DNA of 64,000 nt, taken from the NCBI RefSeq assembly GCF_014203735.1, contig NZ_JACHJQ010000009.1, positions 310,001 through 374,000 of the forward strand, read 5' to 3'. Positions 43,001 to 51,698 of the stretch are shown piece by piece. The position numbers and the translations under genes were made by a program. Every line of letters starts with the position of its first letter. Position 1 is the stretch's first letter. Origin of the DNA: Actinophytocola algeriensis. GTDB taxonomy: Bacteria > Actinomycetota > Actinomycetes > Mycobacteriales > Pseudonocardiaceae. The notes beneath the pieces are model-generated. The model did not search any database, was not told the DNA's origin, and was given only the letters and a program-made list of their open reading frames with translations.

Positions 43001-43283
43001 CGCCGCAGCGTACGGCGCGTTCGTGAAGCTCGGCCTGGACAGCGAACCCGGTGGTGCGCGGCTGTTGTACGTCGCCAAGGCCAACCGCAAGAAGGCCGCC
43101 ACCGAACGCAACCAGGACCCGGTCGGCGAGGACGGCGTGAAGCACTGGACCGGCGTGGTCGCCGACGCGGCCGCCGCCAGCACCGGGCCCGAGTACCGGG
43201 CCAAGCAGAACCCGGACTGCCCGCGCTGCCCGGTCCGGGTCAGCTGCCCCATGCACGCCAGCGGGCGGCAGGTCACCGAGTGA
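40011..43283 (+). CDS. adnA: AdnA subunit of the AdnAB helicase-nuclease
   Basis: Up to 1090 residues. An N-terminal UvrD-type motor has Walker A GGPGTGKTT, but Walker B is LVDDAQHLD, with Asp in place of the usual Glu, in line with AdnA being the weaker motor. The C-terminal nuclease has VRGRVDRLEADNG and VDVKTGKN, framed by iron-sulfur cysteines (KCPLRW; PDCPRCPVRVSCP). AdnAB resects double-strand breaks in actinobacteria. The start is uncertain: GTG 40011 gives the longest form; GTG 40056 and ATG 40071 are good alternatives. Its GTG overlap with adnB couples the two. Confidence 0.93.
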   Translation: MPPATPRARRGSIVVVVATNMPAPRLVRRPVAPRVETRWEPAVRRVLDGADGFVRVLGGPGTGKTTLITEIAADRILRGGVDPEQLLIITANRRAATEVRAAVARMVTEHDETDDVPRTVREPLVRTVHSYAFSVLRLHAHLRDVPGPRLLSGPEQDAVVRELLAGDVEDGVGYWPERLRAALTVPGFAEELRDLMLRAAERGLGPEDLVKLGREAKQPEWVAVGRFALQYEQVNLLASAADSAVAQESAPALDAAELVASAVLAFDTDPALLAAERDRVRYLLVDDAQHLDPLQYRLLARLGLAAKEFVLVGDPDQAVFSFRGADPRLLADTDPQGGTVVLREPHRMAPAVREAVARLAARLPGAAPQRPAPRAEVENSRAGGSVDVHLHTTEAAEAAWIADQFRRAHLIDGVPWSEMAVLCRSVTRSAPVLYRALTAAGVPVATDADELPLARQPAVRPFLELLRVATYPRLLDPERAEMLLTSQFGGADPLAVRRLRRGLRRLDLAAGQDRPSDELLVEVLKSEDLLTALDDAEAASVRRVAGLLATARQAIAENVGIEQVLWLVWQQSNLEPRWVAQSHRGGTLGAQADRDLDAIVGLFHAAARYADRLPGAGVTGFADFLAAQRIVGDTLAPSAQRDNVVSVLTAHGAVGREWTVVAVLGVQEGTWPDLRLRGSLLGVERLVDRLAGFDDTAESQMSATAPLLAEERRLLLVAASRARRRLLVSAIRGEDEQPSRFLAELSGVDIEELADAGRPTSLGGTRRALVLADLVGDLRRAVCDPDAPEDRRRAAARQLARLADAGVPGANPGTWYGLAELSTTDPLRAKEDRVTVSPSNVETLAKCPLRWVVERHGGTDPAELASITGVLVHALAQAAASGADEVHLRAELDRAWDAVDAGAPWFSRRERARVHAMLDTFLSWVAATRGELTQVAVEHDFTVDIPETEPPVRVRGRVDRLEADNGGHPVVVDVKTGKNAVTEADAREHPQLAVYQLAAAYGAFVKLGLDSEPGGARLLYVAKANRKKAATERNQDPVGEDGVKHWTGVVADAAAASTGPEYRAKQNPDCPRCPVRVSCPMHASGRQVTE

Positions 43284-46200
43284 TCTCGCCGAGAGAACTG
43301 GCGAAGGAACTCGGACTGCCCGCACCGACCGCCGAGCAGGCCGAGGTGATCGCCGCGCCCACCGACCCCGCGCTGGTCGTCGCGGGTGCGGGCGCGGGCA
43401 AGACCGAGACCATGGCCGCGCGCGTCGTGTGGCTGGTCGCCAACGGCATCGTCACCCCGGACCGCGTGCTGGGCCTCACGTTCACCCGCAAGGCCGCCCG
43501 CCAGCTCGCCGACCGGGTCCGCTCGCGCCTGCGCAGGCTCGCCGGTTCGCGGCTGCCGTACCGGCTCGACCCCAGCGGGCAGCTGCTCGCCGAGCTGTAC
43601 GCGGGCGAGCCGACCGTGCTGACCTACCACGCCTACGCGGGCCGCCTGGTCGCCGAACACGGGTTGCGGCTGCCGGTGGAGCCCGGCGCGCGGCTGTTGA
43701 CCGAGACCGCGTGCTGGCAGCTCGCGCACCGCGTCGTGTCGACGTGGACCCAGGACCTGGAGACCGAACGGGTGCCGGTCACGGTCACCCGGTACCTCCT
43801 CGAACTCGCGGGCGATCTGGCCGAGCACCTCGTCGACCTCGACCGGCTGCGTGAGTACGGCGAGGATCTCGCCACCACCATCGAGAACGCGCCGCGCGGC
43901 CCCCGCCAGCGTGCCGAGCTGTCGCAGGACCTCAAGGAAGTCGTTGCCACACAACGGTTCCGGATCGCGATGCTGCCGCTCGTGGCTGCCTACGGCGACG
44001 CGAAGCGCAAGGAGGGCGCGCTCGACTTCGCCGAGCAGATGGCCCTGGCCGCGCAGCTCGCGGACACCCAACCCGAAGTGGCGGAAGGGGAACGCGCCCG
44101 CTACGGCACCGCGCTGCTCGACGAGTACCAGGACACCGGCCACTCGCAACGGATCCTGCTGCGGTCGCTGTTCGGCGGCAAGAAACCGATGCCCGTCACC
44201 GCGGTGGGCGACCCGGTGCAGGCGATCTACGGCTGGCGCGGCGCGAGTGCCGCGAACCTGCCCCGGTTCGCGACCGACTTTCCCAAGCTGGACAACAAGA
44301 AGCTCGTACCCGCCACCCGCTACGGCCTGCTGACGAGTTTCCGCAACCCACCCGAGGTGCTGGCGCTCGCCAACGCGATCTCCGGTTCGCTGCGGCGCGC
44401 CGGGCTGGACGTCGACGAGCTGCGGGCACCCGAGGGCCGAGGGCCGGCGGACGTCCGCGCCGGGTTGTTCCCCGACGCGGTGACGGAGGTCGAGTGGCTG
44501 GCCGACGAGATCGCCCAGCGGTGGCGGTTCATCTCGGACGAACGGGACCGGCCGCCGACCGCCGCGGTGCTGGTGCGGCGCCGTGCCGACATGAGCGACA
44601 TCGCGACCGCGCTGCGCGCCAGGGGGTTGCCGGTCGAGGTGGTCGGTCTCGGTGGCCTGCTCGACGAACCAGAGGTGCGCGACCTGACCTCGGCGCTGCG
44701 CGTGCTGATCGACCCGCTCGCCGGTGCCGCCGCCGCCCGGCTGCTGACCGGCGCGCGGTGGCGGCTCGGCGCGGCCGACCTCGCCGCACTGTGGAAGCGT
44801 GCCGCCGAGCTGGGGCAGGACTACCGGCCCGACGGCGAAGGTCGACTTGTCGACATGGTGCCGCCGGAGGGTGCCGAGCAGGCCGGTCTGGTCGACGCGA
44901 TCGACGACCCCGGCGAGGCGGGGCGGTACTCGCCGGAGGGGTACCGGCGGATCCGGTCGCTCGGCGGTGAGCTGCGGATGCTGCGGCGGCGGCTCGACCA
45001 GCCGCTGCCCGAGCTGGTCGCGGACGTCGAACGCGCCATGCTGCTCGACGTCGAGGCGACCGCCAGGGTCGGCGGCGCGCGGCGGGCCCACCTGAACAAG
45101 TTCGCCGACGTGGTGTCCGACTACGCGCAGGCCAGCCCGTCCGCCAGCCTCGGAGCCCTCCTGGACTACCTCATCGCCGCCGAGAGCGCGGAGGACGGCC
45201 TCGAGCCGGGTGAGGTGGAGGTTGCCGAGGACCGCGTGCAGATCCTGACCGTGCACAGCGCGAAGGGTCTCGAGTGGGAGATCGTCGCGGTGCCGCACCT
45301 GGTCAACGACGTGTTCCCCAGCCGGAAGCGGACGTCGTGCTGGCTGCGCGCCGTGACCGAGCTGCCCGCCGCGCTGCGCGGCGACGCGGTGGACCTGCCG
45401 ACACTGGACCTCTCGAACGCGGGCAACCGCAAGGAGATCGAGGTCGAGCTGACCAACCACGCGGAGGCGTTCGCCGTGCGTGACCTCGTCGAGGAGCGGC
45501 GGCTCTGCTACGTCGCGCTCACCAGGTCGGAGCGGACGTTGCTGGTGTCCGCGCACTGGTGGGGTCGGACCGGCAGCAAACCGAAGGGGCCGTCGGACTT
45601 CTTCACCGAGGTCGCGAACGCGGTGGCCACGATGGACGAACGGGTCGCGTCGGTCGAGCACATGGCGGCCGAGCCGCCGGAGCACGAGGAGAACCCGCTC
45701 GCCACCGCGGAACGCACCGCGCTGTGGCCCGCCGACCCGCTGTCGCCGGCGCGCCGCCACGTCGAGGACGCGGCGGAGCTGGTCCGCGCCGAGCTGGCGG
45801 CGCTGCGGTCGGGGGAGCAGCTGGCGCTCGAAGCGGACCCGGACGGTTGGGTGGCGGACACGGACGTGCTCCTCGCCGAGCGCGCGGCGGCCGCGAACCG
45901 GCGCGAGGACGTGACGCTGCCCGACTCGATCTCCGTGAGCCAGCTCGTGGAACTGGCGCGGGACCCGGAGGCCCTCGCGCGCAGGCTGCGCCGTCCGCTG
46001 CCGTTCCCGCCGAACCCCGTGGCGAGGCGGGGGACGGCGTTCCACTCGTGGCTGGAGAAGCGGTTCGGCTCGCGCGCCCTGCTCGACCTGGACGAACTGC
46101 CCGGCTCGGCCGACGAGGCCGCCGCGCCGGATGCCGACCTGGAGGCGCTGCAGGAGGCGTTCGACGCGTCGGACTGGGCGGAACGCTCGCCATCGGCGGT

Positions 46201-46513
46201 CGAGGTGTCCTTCACCTGCGACGTCGACGGGATGACGTTGCGCGGCAGGCTGGACGCCGTGTTCGCCGACCGGGAGGGCGGGTGGACCGTCGTCGACTGG
46301 AAGACCGGCGCGGTGCCGTCGGAGGAGGAACTGCCCGCGTTGTCGGTGCAGCTCGCCGCGTACCGGCTGGCGTGGGCCAGCCTCAACGGGGTGCCGGTGT
46401 CGCAGGTGCGCGCGGCGTTCCACTACGTCCGGTCCAACGTGACGCTGCGGCCGGTGGACCTGATGGACGCGCCCGCGCTGCGGACGTTGCTGCGGGGCAT
46501 CCCGCACAGCTGA
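43280..46513 (+). CDS. adnB: AdnB subunit of the AdnAB helicase-nuclease
   Basis: 1077 residues. Canonical UvrD-type motor: GAGAGKTET, TFTRKAARQLADRVR, LLDEYQDTGHSQ, VGDPVQAIYGWRGA, TVHSAKGLEWE and VALTRSER. The C-terminal nuclease has RGRLDAVFADREGGWTVVDWKTG, without an iron-sulfur clasp. AdnB is the main motor of the pair. GTG start overlaps the adnA stop (GTGA). Confidence 0.95.
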   Translation: MISPRELAKELGLPAPTAEQAEVIAAPTDPALVVAGAGAGKTETMAARVVWLVANGIVTPDRVLGLTFTRKAARQLADRVRSRLRRLAGSRLPYRLDPSGQLLAELYAGEPTVLTYHAYAGRLVAEHGLRLPVEPGARLLTETACWQLAHRVVSTWTQDLETERVPVTVTRYLLELAGDLAEHLVDLDRLREYGEDLATTIENAPRGPRQRAELSQDLKEVVATQRFRIAMLPLVAAYGDAKRKEGALDFAEQMALAAQLADTQPEVAEGERARYGTALLDEYQDTGHSQRILLRSLFGGKKPMPVTAVGDPVQAIYGWRGASAANLPRFATDFPKLDNKKLVPATRYGLLTSFRNPPEVLALANAISGSLRRAGLDVDELRAPEGRGPADVRAGLFPDAVTEVEWLADEIAQRWRFISDERDRPPTAAVLVRRRADMSDIATALRARGLPVEVVGLGGLLDEPEVRDLTSALRVLIDPLAGAAAARLLTGARWRLGAADLAALWKRAAELGQDYRPDGEGRLVDMVPPEGAEQAGLVDAIDDPGEAGRYSPEGYRRIRSLGGELRMLRRRLDQPLPELVADVERAMLLDVEATARVGGARRAHLNKFADVVSDYAQASPSASLGALLDYLIAAESAEDGLEPGEVEVAEDRVQILTVHSAKGLEWEIVAVPHLVNDVFPSRKRTSCWLRAVTELPAALRGDAVDLPTLDLSNAGNRKEIEVELTNHAEAFAVRDLVEERRLCYVALTRSERTLLVSAHWWGRTGSKPKGPSDFFTEVANAVATMDERVASVEHMAAEPPEHEENPLATAERTALWPADPLSPARRHVEDAAELVRAELAALRSGEQLALEADPDGWVADTDVLLAERAAAANRREDVTLPDSISVSQLVELARDPEALARRLRRPLPFPPNPVARRGTAFHSWLEKRFGSRALLDLDELPGSADEAAAPDADLEALQEAFDASDWAERSPSAVEVSFTCDVDGMTLRGRLDAVFADREGGWTVVDWKTGAVPSEEELPALSVQLAAYRLAWASLNGVPVSQVRAAFHYVRSNVTLRPVDLMDAPALRTLLRGIPHS

Positions 46514-46578
46514 TCGCGGTTCGTTCATGGGGACATGCCAACAGACGACCCCGACAGCGACCGGCTCGCGAAGCCGAG

Positions 46579-46701
46579 TTGTCCACAGCCGATGCGGTTG
46601 TCCACAGGCAAGATCGACAACGCCCGCACTGTCGGGGGGTACCGGTAAGCTGGCAAGGCGGGACGCCCCCGGGACAGGGTGGGGGTTGCTTTCCGGCCGG
46701 G
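46579..46701 (+). repeat. Dispersed DnaA-box element, copy C
   Basis: TTGTCCACA at 46579-46587 and 46598-46606 (19-bp period), then 45 bp from the second box to the core (from 46643, GGTAAGCTGGCAAGGCGGG) ending near 46701. The -10-like hexamer is TAAGCT instead of TAGACT. The remaining bases of the 351-bp gap (46514-46864) hold nothing I can assign. Confidence 0.85.
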
Positions 46702-46864
46702 TTCGGCGGTTTTGGCGGTTTCCGCAGGTCAACGACGCAGCTTCGGCGCCCTGGTTGTCCTTGAGCACGCCCGCTTCGCGGGCTGTGGCTGGTGTCGCGA
46801 CGGGGTGCGGACAGGGACATTCATGGTCCCTGTCCGCACCCTCACGACCGTCGAGAATGGTCGG

Positions 46865-49342
46865 TCAGTAGATCGCGTACGCGGTGGTGAGACCGGTGCC
46901 GACCGCCGTCACGCTGCTCACTCCGGGGACCTGCGCCGGCACATCTCTCGGGGACCACGTGCCGCCGAGCTGGCCCTGGGAGTTCTGGCCCCACGTCCAC
47001 AGCGTCCCGTCGGCGCGGCGGGCCATCGCGAACGAGCCGCCCGCCGCCACGTCCACGACGTCGGTCAGGCCGGTGACCGGGCCCGGTGTGGTTCGCACGC
47101 AGTTCGGGACCGTCTCGTCGGCGCACTCGCCGCCGGTGGTGCCGTTGCCGAGCTGGCCTGCCGCGTTGTAGCCCCACGACTGGACGGTGCCGTCGGTCAT
47201 CAGCGCGTAGGTCGCCGAGGTGCCGCCGGTGACGATCTTGCTCACGCCCGCCAGACCCGGGATCCGCACCGGCGACAGCGCCATGCAGTCGGTGCGGAGC
47301 GGGTTGGCGTAGCAGCCCGGGCCGCCCGCGGTGCCGATGCCGAGCTCGCCTTCCGCGTTGAAGCCCCACGCCCAGACCGAGCCGTCCGACTTCACGGCGA
47401 ACGCCGCGTTGTAGGACGCGGCGATCGAGACGACCCCGGTCAGGCCGGGCACCTGGATGGGCGTCGCCGCGCGGCAGCCGGGGCCGACGGGGGTGGTGTC
47501 GCAGCCGGTGCCGTAGGTGCCGTTGCCGAAGGAACCGCCGTTCGCGCCCCACACCCACACGGTCCCGTTCGACCGCAGCGCGAACGTGGTGAGGTGCCCG
47601 GCCGCGATCTGCTGGACGTCGTTCGGCAGGGCCACCGGGACCGGGGTGTTCACCTGTGTCACCGAGCCGTTGCCCAGCTCGCCGTCACCCGCGTATCCCC
47701 ACGACCAGGCCCTGTTGTCCTGGTCGAGCGCGTAGCCGTTGTAGGCGCCGATCGCGATCTGCCGGACATTCGTGAGCCCGTTGATCCGCACCGGCTTGAC
47801 CGCCACGCCGTATCCGACGCCGTTGGCGAGGCCCGAGGCGCCGTTGGTGCCCCACGCCCAGACCGTGCCGTCGTCGCGCAGCCCGTAGCCGTTGCTGATG
47901 CCGCCCGCGACCGAGGTGAACTGGCTGTTGCCGTCGACGCGGCCCGGCTCGCCTGAGTAGCCGCCCAGGGTGCCCACGCCGAGCTGGGCGTTGTTGTTCG
48001 CGCCCCACGAGTGCACGCAGTTCGCGGCGCAGACGACGGGCGGCGGCGCGAAGTAGCCTGCCACGTCGATGATCACGTGCACGGACCCGGCGTTGTTGAA
48101 GATGTCGAGCCGCTTCTGCGTCCCGAACGCCACGGTCGCCATGTTCGCCGCCGTCTGGCCGCGCACCAGGTTGAGGTTCGACGCCGTCGGCTGTGCCGTG
48201 TCCGATGGCCACGCGGTGACGTAGGTCGAGGCCGTCGGGGCGGTGCCGGTCAGGTTGAACACGAGCGACGACGCCGAGGCGGGCACGACCTCCGAGAACC
48301 CGAACCACCAGGTCTCGCCAGAGCCCACCGGCACGTCGAACCGCGTGTCGAACCAGCGGAACGGCGACATCTGGTAGAACGCGTCGCCCCGGTCGGTGGC
48401 GTAGTAGCCCGCGAGGTCGGCCACCAGGTGCGTGCTGCCGGAGTTGTTGTGCAGCGTGACGCTGCGGTTGGTGCCGAGCGCGACGGTCACGAGGTTCGGC
48501 GTGACCTGGCCGGGCACCATGTTCAGGCTCGACGCGAGCGGCCGCGCCTGGCCCGCCGGGTACGCGGTGACGAACGTGCTCAGCGTCGCGCTCGCGCCGG
48601 TCAGGTTGAAGGTGACCGCCGTGGCCGTGGCAGGCACGCGGGACGACAGGTTGATGGTCCGGGTGGCACCCGGGCCGAGCGCCCCACCCGAGTCGCGGGT
48701 GTCGAGCACGCGCGCGGGCGACAGCGACGTGAACTTCGCGGCCGCGGCCGGTGCGTAGTAGCCCGCGAGGTCGGCGACGACATGGGTGGTGCCGGAGTTG
48801 TTGCGGAACGCCAGGGCCCGCTCCGGGCCGAGCGCGACCGTGGCCGCGTTCGCGCGGATCTCCCCGGCGCGCAGGTTGAGCGTCGACGCCTCCGGCCGTT
48901 CCTCACCAGCCGGCCACACGGTGATGACGGTGCTCAGCGTCGGCGACACGCCGGTCACGTTGAGCACGACCGCGGTCGCGTTCGCGGGCACGCGGGACGA
49001 CAGGTCGACGGCCCGGGTGCCGCCAGGGCCGAGTGCCCCGCCGGAGTTGCGGGTGTCGAGCACGCGGGTCGGCGTCATCGACGTGAACGCCGAGCCACCC
49101 GACCCGGCCGCGGCGGCGGACACGGCGCCCGAACCGGTGGCAGCGCGGGCGTTCAGCCCACTCGCTCCCGTGCCGAACCCGGCGCGGGCGCGGGCGTCCC
49201 CAATGGACACGACGCCGGTGTCGGCCGGTACCGCGTCGGCCGCACCCGGTGGCGCGGCCGACGCGGTGCCCGGCGCACCGACCAGCGCGGCGGCGGTCAC
49301 CGCCACCAGCAGCGCGGTTCTCGTGCGAGCAGGACGTGTCAT
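46865..49342 (-). CDS. Secreted RCC1-repeat protein with three TRVLDTR-type domains
   Basis: 825 residues. A Sec signal peptide (1-29) and a disordered Ala/Gly stretch are followed by three tandem domains of about 110 residues, each starting with RVLDTR/WFDTR and ending in VVADLAGYYAP-like strands, found in many actinobacterial exoproteins. From about residue 430 seven RCC1-type repeats follow (GTVWAWGTNGASGLANG, WSWGYAGDGELGNG and so on), forming one beta-propeller. Many Cys pairs occur in loops. Likely binds a surface or polymer; the target is unknown. Confidence 0.88.
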   Translation of the reverse strand: MTRPARTRTALLVAVTAAALVGAPGTASAAPPGAADAVPADTGVVSIGDARARAGFGTGASGLNARAATGSGAVSAAAAGSGGSAFTSMTPTRVLDTRNSGGALGPGGTRAVDLSSRVPANATAVVLNVTGVSPTLSTVITVWPAGEERPEASTLNLRAGEIRANAATVALGPERALAFRNNSGTTHVVADLAGYYAPAAAAKFTSLSPARVLDTRDSGGALGPGATRTINLSSRVPATATAVTFNLTGASATLSTFVTAYPAGQARPLASSLNMVPGQVTPNLVTVALGTNRSVTLHNNSGSTHLVADLAGYYATDRGDAFYQMSPFRWFDTRFDVPVGSGETWWFGFSEVVPASASSLVFNLTGTAPTASTYVTAWPSDTAQPTASNLNLVRGQTAANMATVAFGTQKRLDIFNNAGSVHVIIDVAGYFAPPPVVCAANCVHSWGANNNAQLGVGTLGGYSGEPGRVDGNSQFTSVAGGISNGYGLRDDGTVWAWGTNGASGLANGVGYGVAVKPVRINGLTNVRQIAIGAYNGYALDQDNRAWSWGYAGDGELGNGSVTQVNTPVPVALPNDVQQIAAGHLTTFALRSNGTVWVWGANGGSFGNGTYGTGCDTTPVGPGCRAATPIQVPGLTGVVSIAASYNAAFAVKSDGSVWAWGFNAEGELGIGTAGGPGCYANPLRTDCMALSPVRIPGLAGVSKIVTGGTSATYALMTDGTVQSWGYNAAGQLGNGTTGGECADETVPNCVRTTPGPVTGLTDVVDVAAGGSFAMARRADGTLWTWGQNSQGQLGGTWSPRDVPAQVPGVSSVTAVGTGLTTAYAIY

Positions 49343-49516
49343 GAAACCCCCAGAGAAAGAACGGCGAGATCCGTTGTCGTGCCCCGTATCGCCCCACCGG
49401 GTGTTGACGTTTCACATGTGTGCAGCGTGGTTTGCCGATCGTGCACATGTCGTCCTCTCCTCCGCCGGGCGGTGCGACGTTGCCCGCGCAAGGGCAGCAA
49501 ACCGAGGAGGACACAC

Positions 49517-49975
49517 ATGGTTCGCAAGGCACTGGGTGTGCTGGTGGTGGCGCTGTGCATGGCGGTCGCCGTGGCGTCGCCCGCTTCGGCGGGTGGCAAG
49601 GAGCTGAGCCACAAGGCCGCGGCCGCCAAGCTGAAGGCGGCCGGCATCGGCTGGACGTCGAGCGGGCACTGCAGCAACCGCAACAAGCCGACCTGCACCT
49701 CGTTCAGCGGCATCAAGTCCGGCACCATCAGCGGGATCGTCACGTTCAAGAAGTCCAGCCGCTGCAAGGTGACCGTCACCGGGGGCACCGAGACCGGGCA
49801 CGCGTCCGGGACCTACAGCCACTGGAACGGCTACAAGGTCGACATCGCGATCACGTCCTGCGTGAACGGGTACATCAAGCGGAACTTCAGCTACATCGGC
49901 GGCAGCAAGTGGCGCTCGGCCGCCGGGAACGTCTACTACAACGAAGGCAACCACTGGGACATCACCTACTACTGA
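49517..49975 (+). CDS. Secreted mini-protein with M15/hedgehog-type zinc site
   Basis: 152 residues from ATG 49517 with GAGGAGG upstream. A Sec signal peptide ends at ASPASAGG. The mature part has GHASGTYSHWNGYKVDI and YYNEGNHWDITYY: His, Gly three and Asp seven residues later, then ExxH. That spacing is the zinc-binding pattern of M15 DD-peptidases (VanX/VanY type). Three or more cysteines near the N-terminal half may form disulfides. It could be a cell-wall peptidase or a non-catalytic relative. Followed by a strong terminator. Confidence 0.65.
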   Translation: MVRKALGVLVVALCMAVAVASPASAGGKELSHKAAAAKLKAAGIGWTSSGHCSNRNKPTCTSFSGIKSGTISGIVTFKKSSRCKVTVTGGTETGHASGTYSHWNGYKVDIAITSCVNGYIKRNFSYIGGSKWRSAAGNVYYNEGNHWDITYY

Positions 49976-49990
49976 GCCCCGCTGATCCGT

Positions 49991-50016
49991 GGGGCCGTCA
50001 CGCGCGTGGCGGCCCC
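49991..50016 (+). terminator. Terminator after the M15-like gene
   Basis: GGGGCCGTCACG (49991-50002) and CGTGGCGGCCCC (50005-50016) pair over 12 bp with one T-G wobble, 15 bp after the stop codon. It separates this gene from the ion-channel gene. Confidence 0.75.
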
Positions 50017-50036
50017 TAGCGGCTAACCTCCCCACC

Positions 50037-51137
50037 GTGACCAGCCCAGACGAGGCCCCACAGCGGCGCCTGCGCAAGCTGCGCTTCGCCGACCGGCTCA
50101 CCGACCGGCCGGACCACTCGCTGGTCGGCGTCATCCGCATGCCGGAGAGCACGGTCAGCCCGATCACGGCGATCGTGCGCCGGGTCGTCTGGGCGGTCGT
50201 CGCCCTGTTCGCGGCCGTGCTGATCGTGTACCTGGACCGGGACGGCTACCGCGACGGCAACGGGGACGGGCTGTCGTTCCTCGACTGCGTGTACTACGCG
50301 ACGGTGTCGCTCTCGACCACCGGCTACGGCGACATCACGCCGGTCACCTCGTCGGCGCGGCTGGTCAACGTCCTGGTCATCACCCCGCTGCGGGTCCTCT
50401 TCCTGATCGTCCTGGTCGGTACCACCCTCGCGGTGCTCACCGAACGGTCCCGCCAGGCGTTCAAGCTGCAACGATGGAGGTCGAAGGTGCGCGATCACGT
50501 GGTGGTCGTCGGGTACGGCACCAAGGGCCGCTCCGCGGTGCGGTCCGTGCTGTCCGACGGCGTGGAGCCCGAGCAGATCGTGGTGGTCGACACCGACCAC
50601 GCGATGCTGGAGGCGGCGTCCGCGCTCGGCCTCGTCACCGTGCACGGGTCCGGCACCCGCTCCGACGTGCTGCGCGTCGCCGGGGTGCCGCGTGCGCGGG
50701 CGGTCGTCGTGGCCGCGAACCGCGACGACTCCGCGGTGCTGGTCACGCTCACGGCCCGCGAGCTGGCGCCCAAGGCGCAGATCGTGGCCGCGGTGCGGGA
50801 GGCGGAGAACGTGCACCTGCTGCGCCAGTCCGGCGCCAACCAGGTCGTGGTGTCCAGCGAGACCGCGGGCCGGCTGCTCGGCATGGCGACGCACACGCCG
50901 ACGGTCGTCGACATGGTCGAGGACCTGATCACGCCGGAGTCCGGGCTCGCGATCGCCGAGCGGGACGTCGAGGAGAGCGAGATCGGCGGGTCGCCGAGGC
51001 ACCTGCCGGACATCGTGCTCGGGGTGGTGCGGGCCGGGAAGCTGTACCGCGTCGACCACCCGGAGGCCGACGCGGTGGAGGTCGGCGACCGGCTGCTCTA
51101 CGTCAAGAAAGTCACGCGGGCACAAGAAGACGACTGA
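50037..51137 (+). CDS. K+ channel with RCK/TrkA-N domain (Rv3200c-type)
   Basis: 366 residues from GTG 50037. Two membrane helices (about 48-68 and 108-130) flank the pore filter STTGYGDITPV, the TGYGD of potassium channels. A cytoplasmic RCK domain follows with the dinucleotide fold VVVGYGTKGRSAV and acidic end VVDTD, then a TrkA-C-like end. It opens in response to a nucleotide or Ca2+ in relatives. Position between adnB and nudC is as in M. tuberculosis Rv3200c. Confidence 0.92.
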   Translation: MTSPDEAPQRRLRKLRFADRLTDRPDHSLVGVIRMPESTVSPITAIVRRVVWAVVALFAAVLIVYLDRDGYRDGNGDGLSFLDCVYYATVSLSTTGYGDITPVTSSARLVNVLVITPLRVLFLIVLVGTTLAVLTERSRQAFKLQRWRSKVRDHVVVVGYGTKGRSAVRSVLSDGVEPEQIVVVDTDHAMLEAASALGLVTVHGSGTRSDVLRVAGVPRARAVVVAANRDDSAVLVTLTARELAPKAQIVAAVREAENVHLLRQSGANQVVVSSETAGRLLGMATHTPTVVDMVEDLITPESGLAIAERDVEESEIGGSPRHLPDIVLGVVRAGKLYRVDHPEADAVEVGDRLLYVKKVTRAQEDD

Positions 51138-51175
51138 CCTGTCGGATCGCGGTGGGTGTCTGGGACCATCACCGC

Positions 51176-51655
51176 GTGCGGATCTGGGGCGTGCTCATCC
51201 CACCCGGCTACCTGAGGTGGGCGGCGGCGGGCACCGGGGTCGTCGTGCTCGGAACACTGATCGCCGTGCTGGTCAGCGCCGTCGGCCTGTTCGGCGAGTC
51301 CCAGGAGGACGTGGGCACCCCGACCCTCGCGACCGTGGTGGCGGGGGTGTCCTGCGACCGGGTCGGCGCGCCGGAGACGGTGGCGTTCACGGCAGCGGGC
51401 AAGGTCCACCGCGCGAAGTTCGACGGCTGCGGCCACGCCAAGGGTGAGCCGGTCGACGTCACCGTCCCGGACGGACCGCTGACCGAGGACCTGATCGTCC
51501 ACGCGGCCGACGCGGCGGTGGGCGACAGCAGGGACGGCGAAGGTCTCGGGCTCCTGCTGATCGTGGTCAGCGGCATGGCGGGCGCGGGCTACGCGTTCCT
51601 CCTGCGCCGGGGCCCGCGCACCACCCGCCTCCCCACGGCTCTGCGCCTGGCCTGA
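51176..51655 (+). CDS. Two-helix membrane protein of unknown function
   Basis: 159 residues from GTG 51176. Helices at about 15-37 and 128-146 flank an external domain of about 85 residues with two cysteines (SCDRV, DGCGH) that may form a disulfide. The tail is Arg-rich. No family recognised. It follows the channel gene by 38 bp, so the two may be co-transcribed. Confidence 0.6.
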   Translation: MRIWGVLIPPGYLRWAAAGTGVVVLGTLIAVLVSAVGLFGESQEDVGTPTLATVVAGVSCDRVGAPETVAFTAAGKVHRAKFDGCGHAKGEPVDVTVPDGPLTEDLIVHAADAAVGDSRDGEGLGLLLIVVSGMAGAGYAFLLRRGPRTTRLPTALRLA

Positions 51656-51698
51656 AACCACGTGCCCGCGGCCGGTGCGGTGGTGTGTGATCGCGGGT

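Noticed and set aside
39468-46768. Very long open frames on the minus strand opposite adnA and adnB (over 1200 codons each)
   Set aside because: They mirror the plus-strand genes, have no family motif and an amino-acid make-up (Arg, His, Asp, Val repeats) typical of the antisense frame of high-GC genes.
48011-49516. Open plus-strand frame running upstream of the M15-like gene
   Set aside because: It is the antisense frame of the RCC1 gene; the signal peptide and ribosome-binding site place the true start at 49517.
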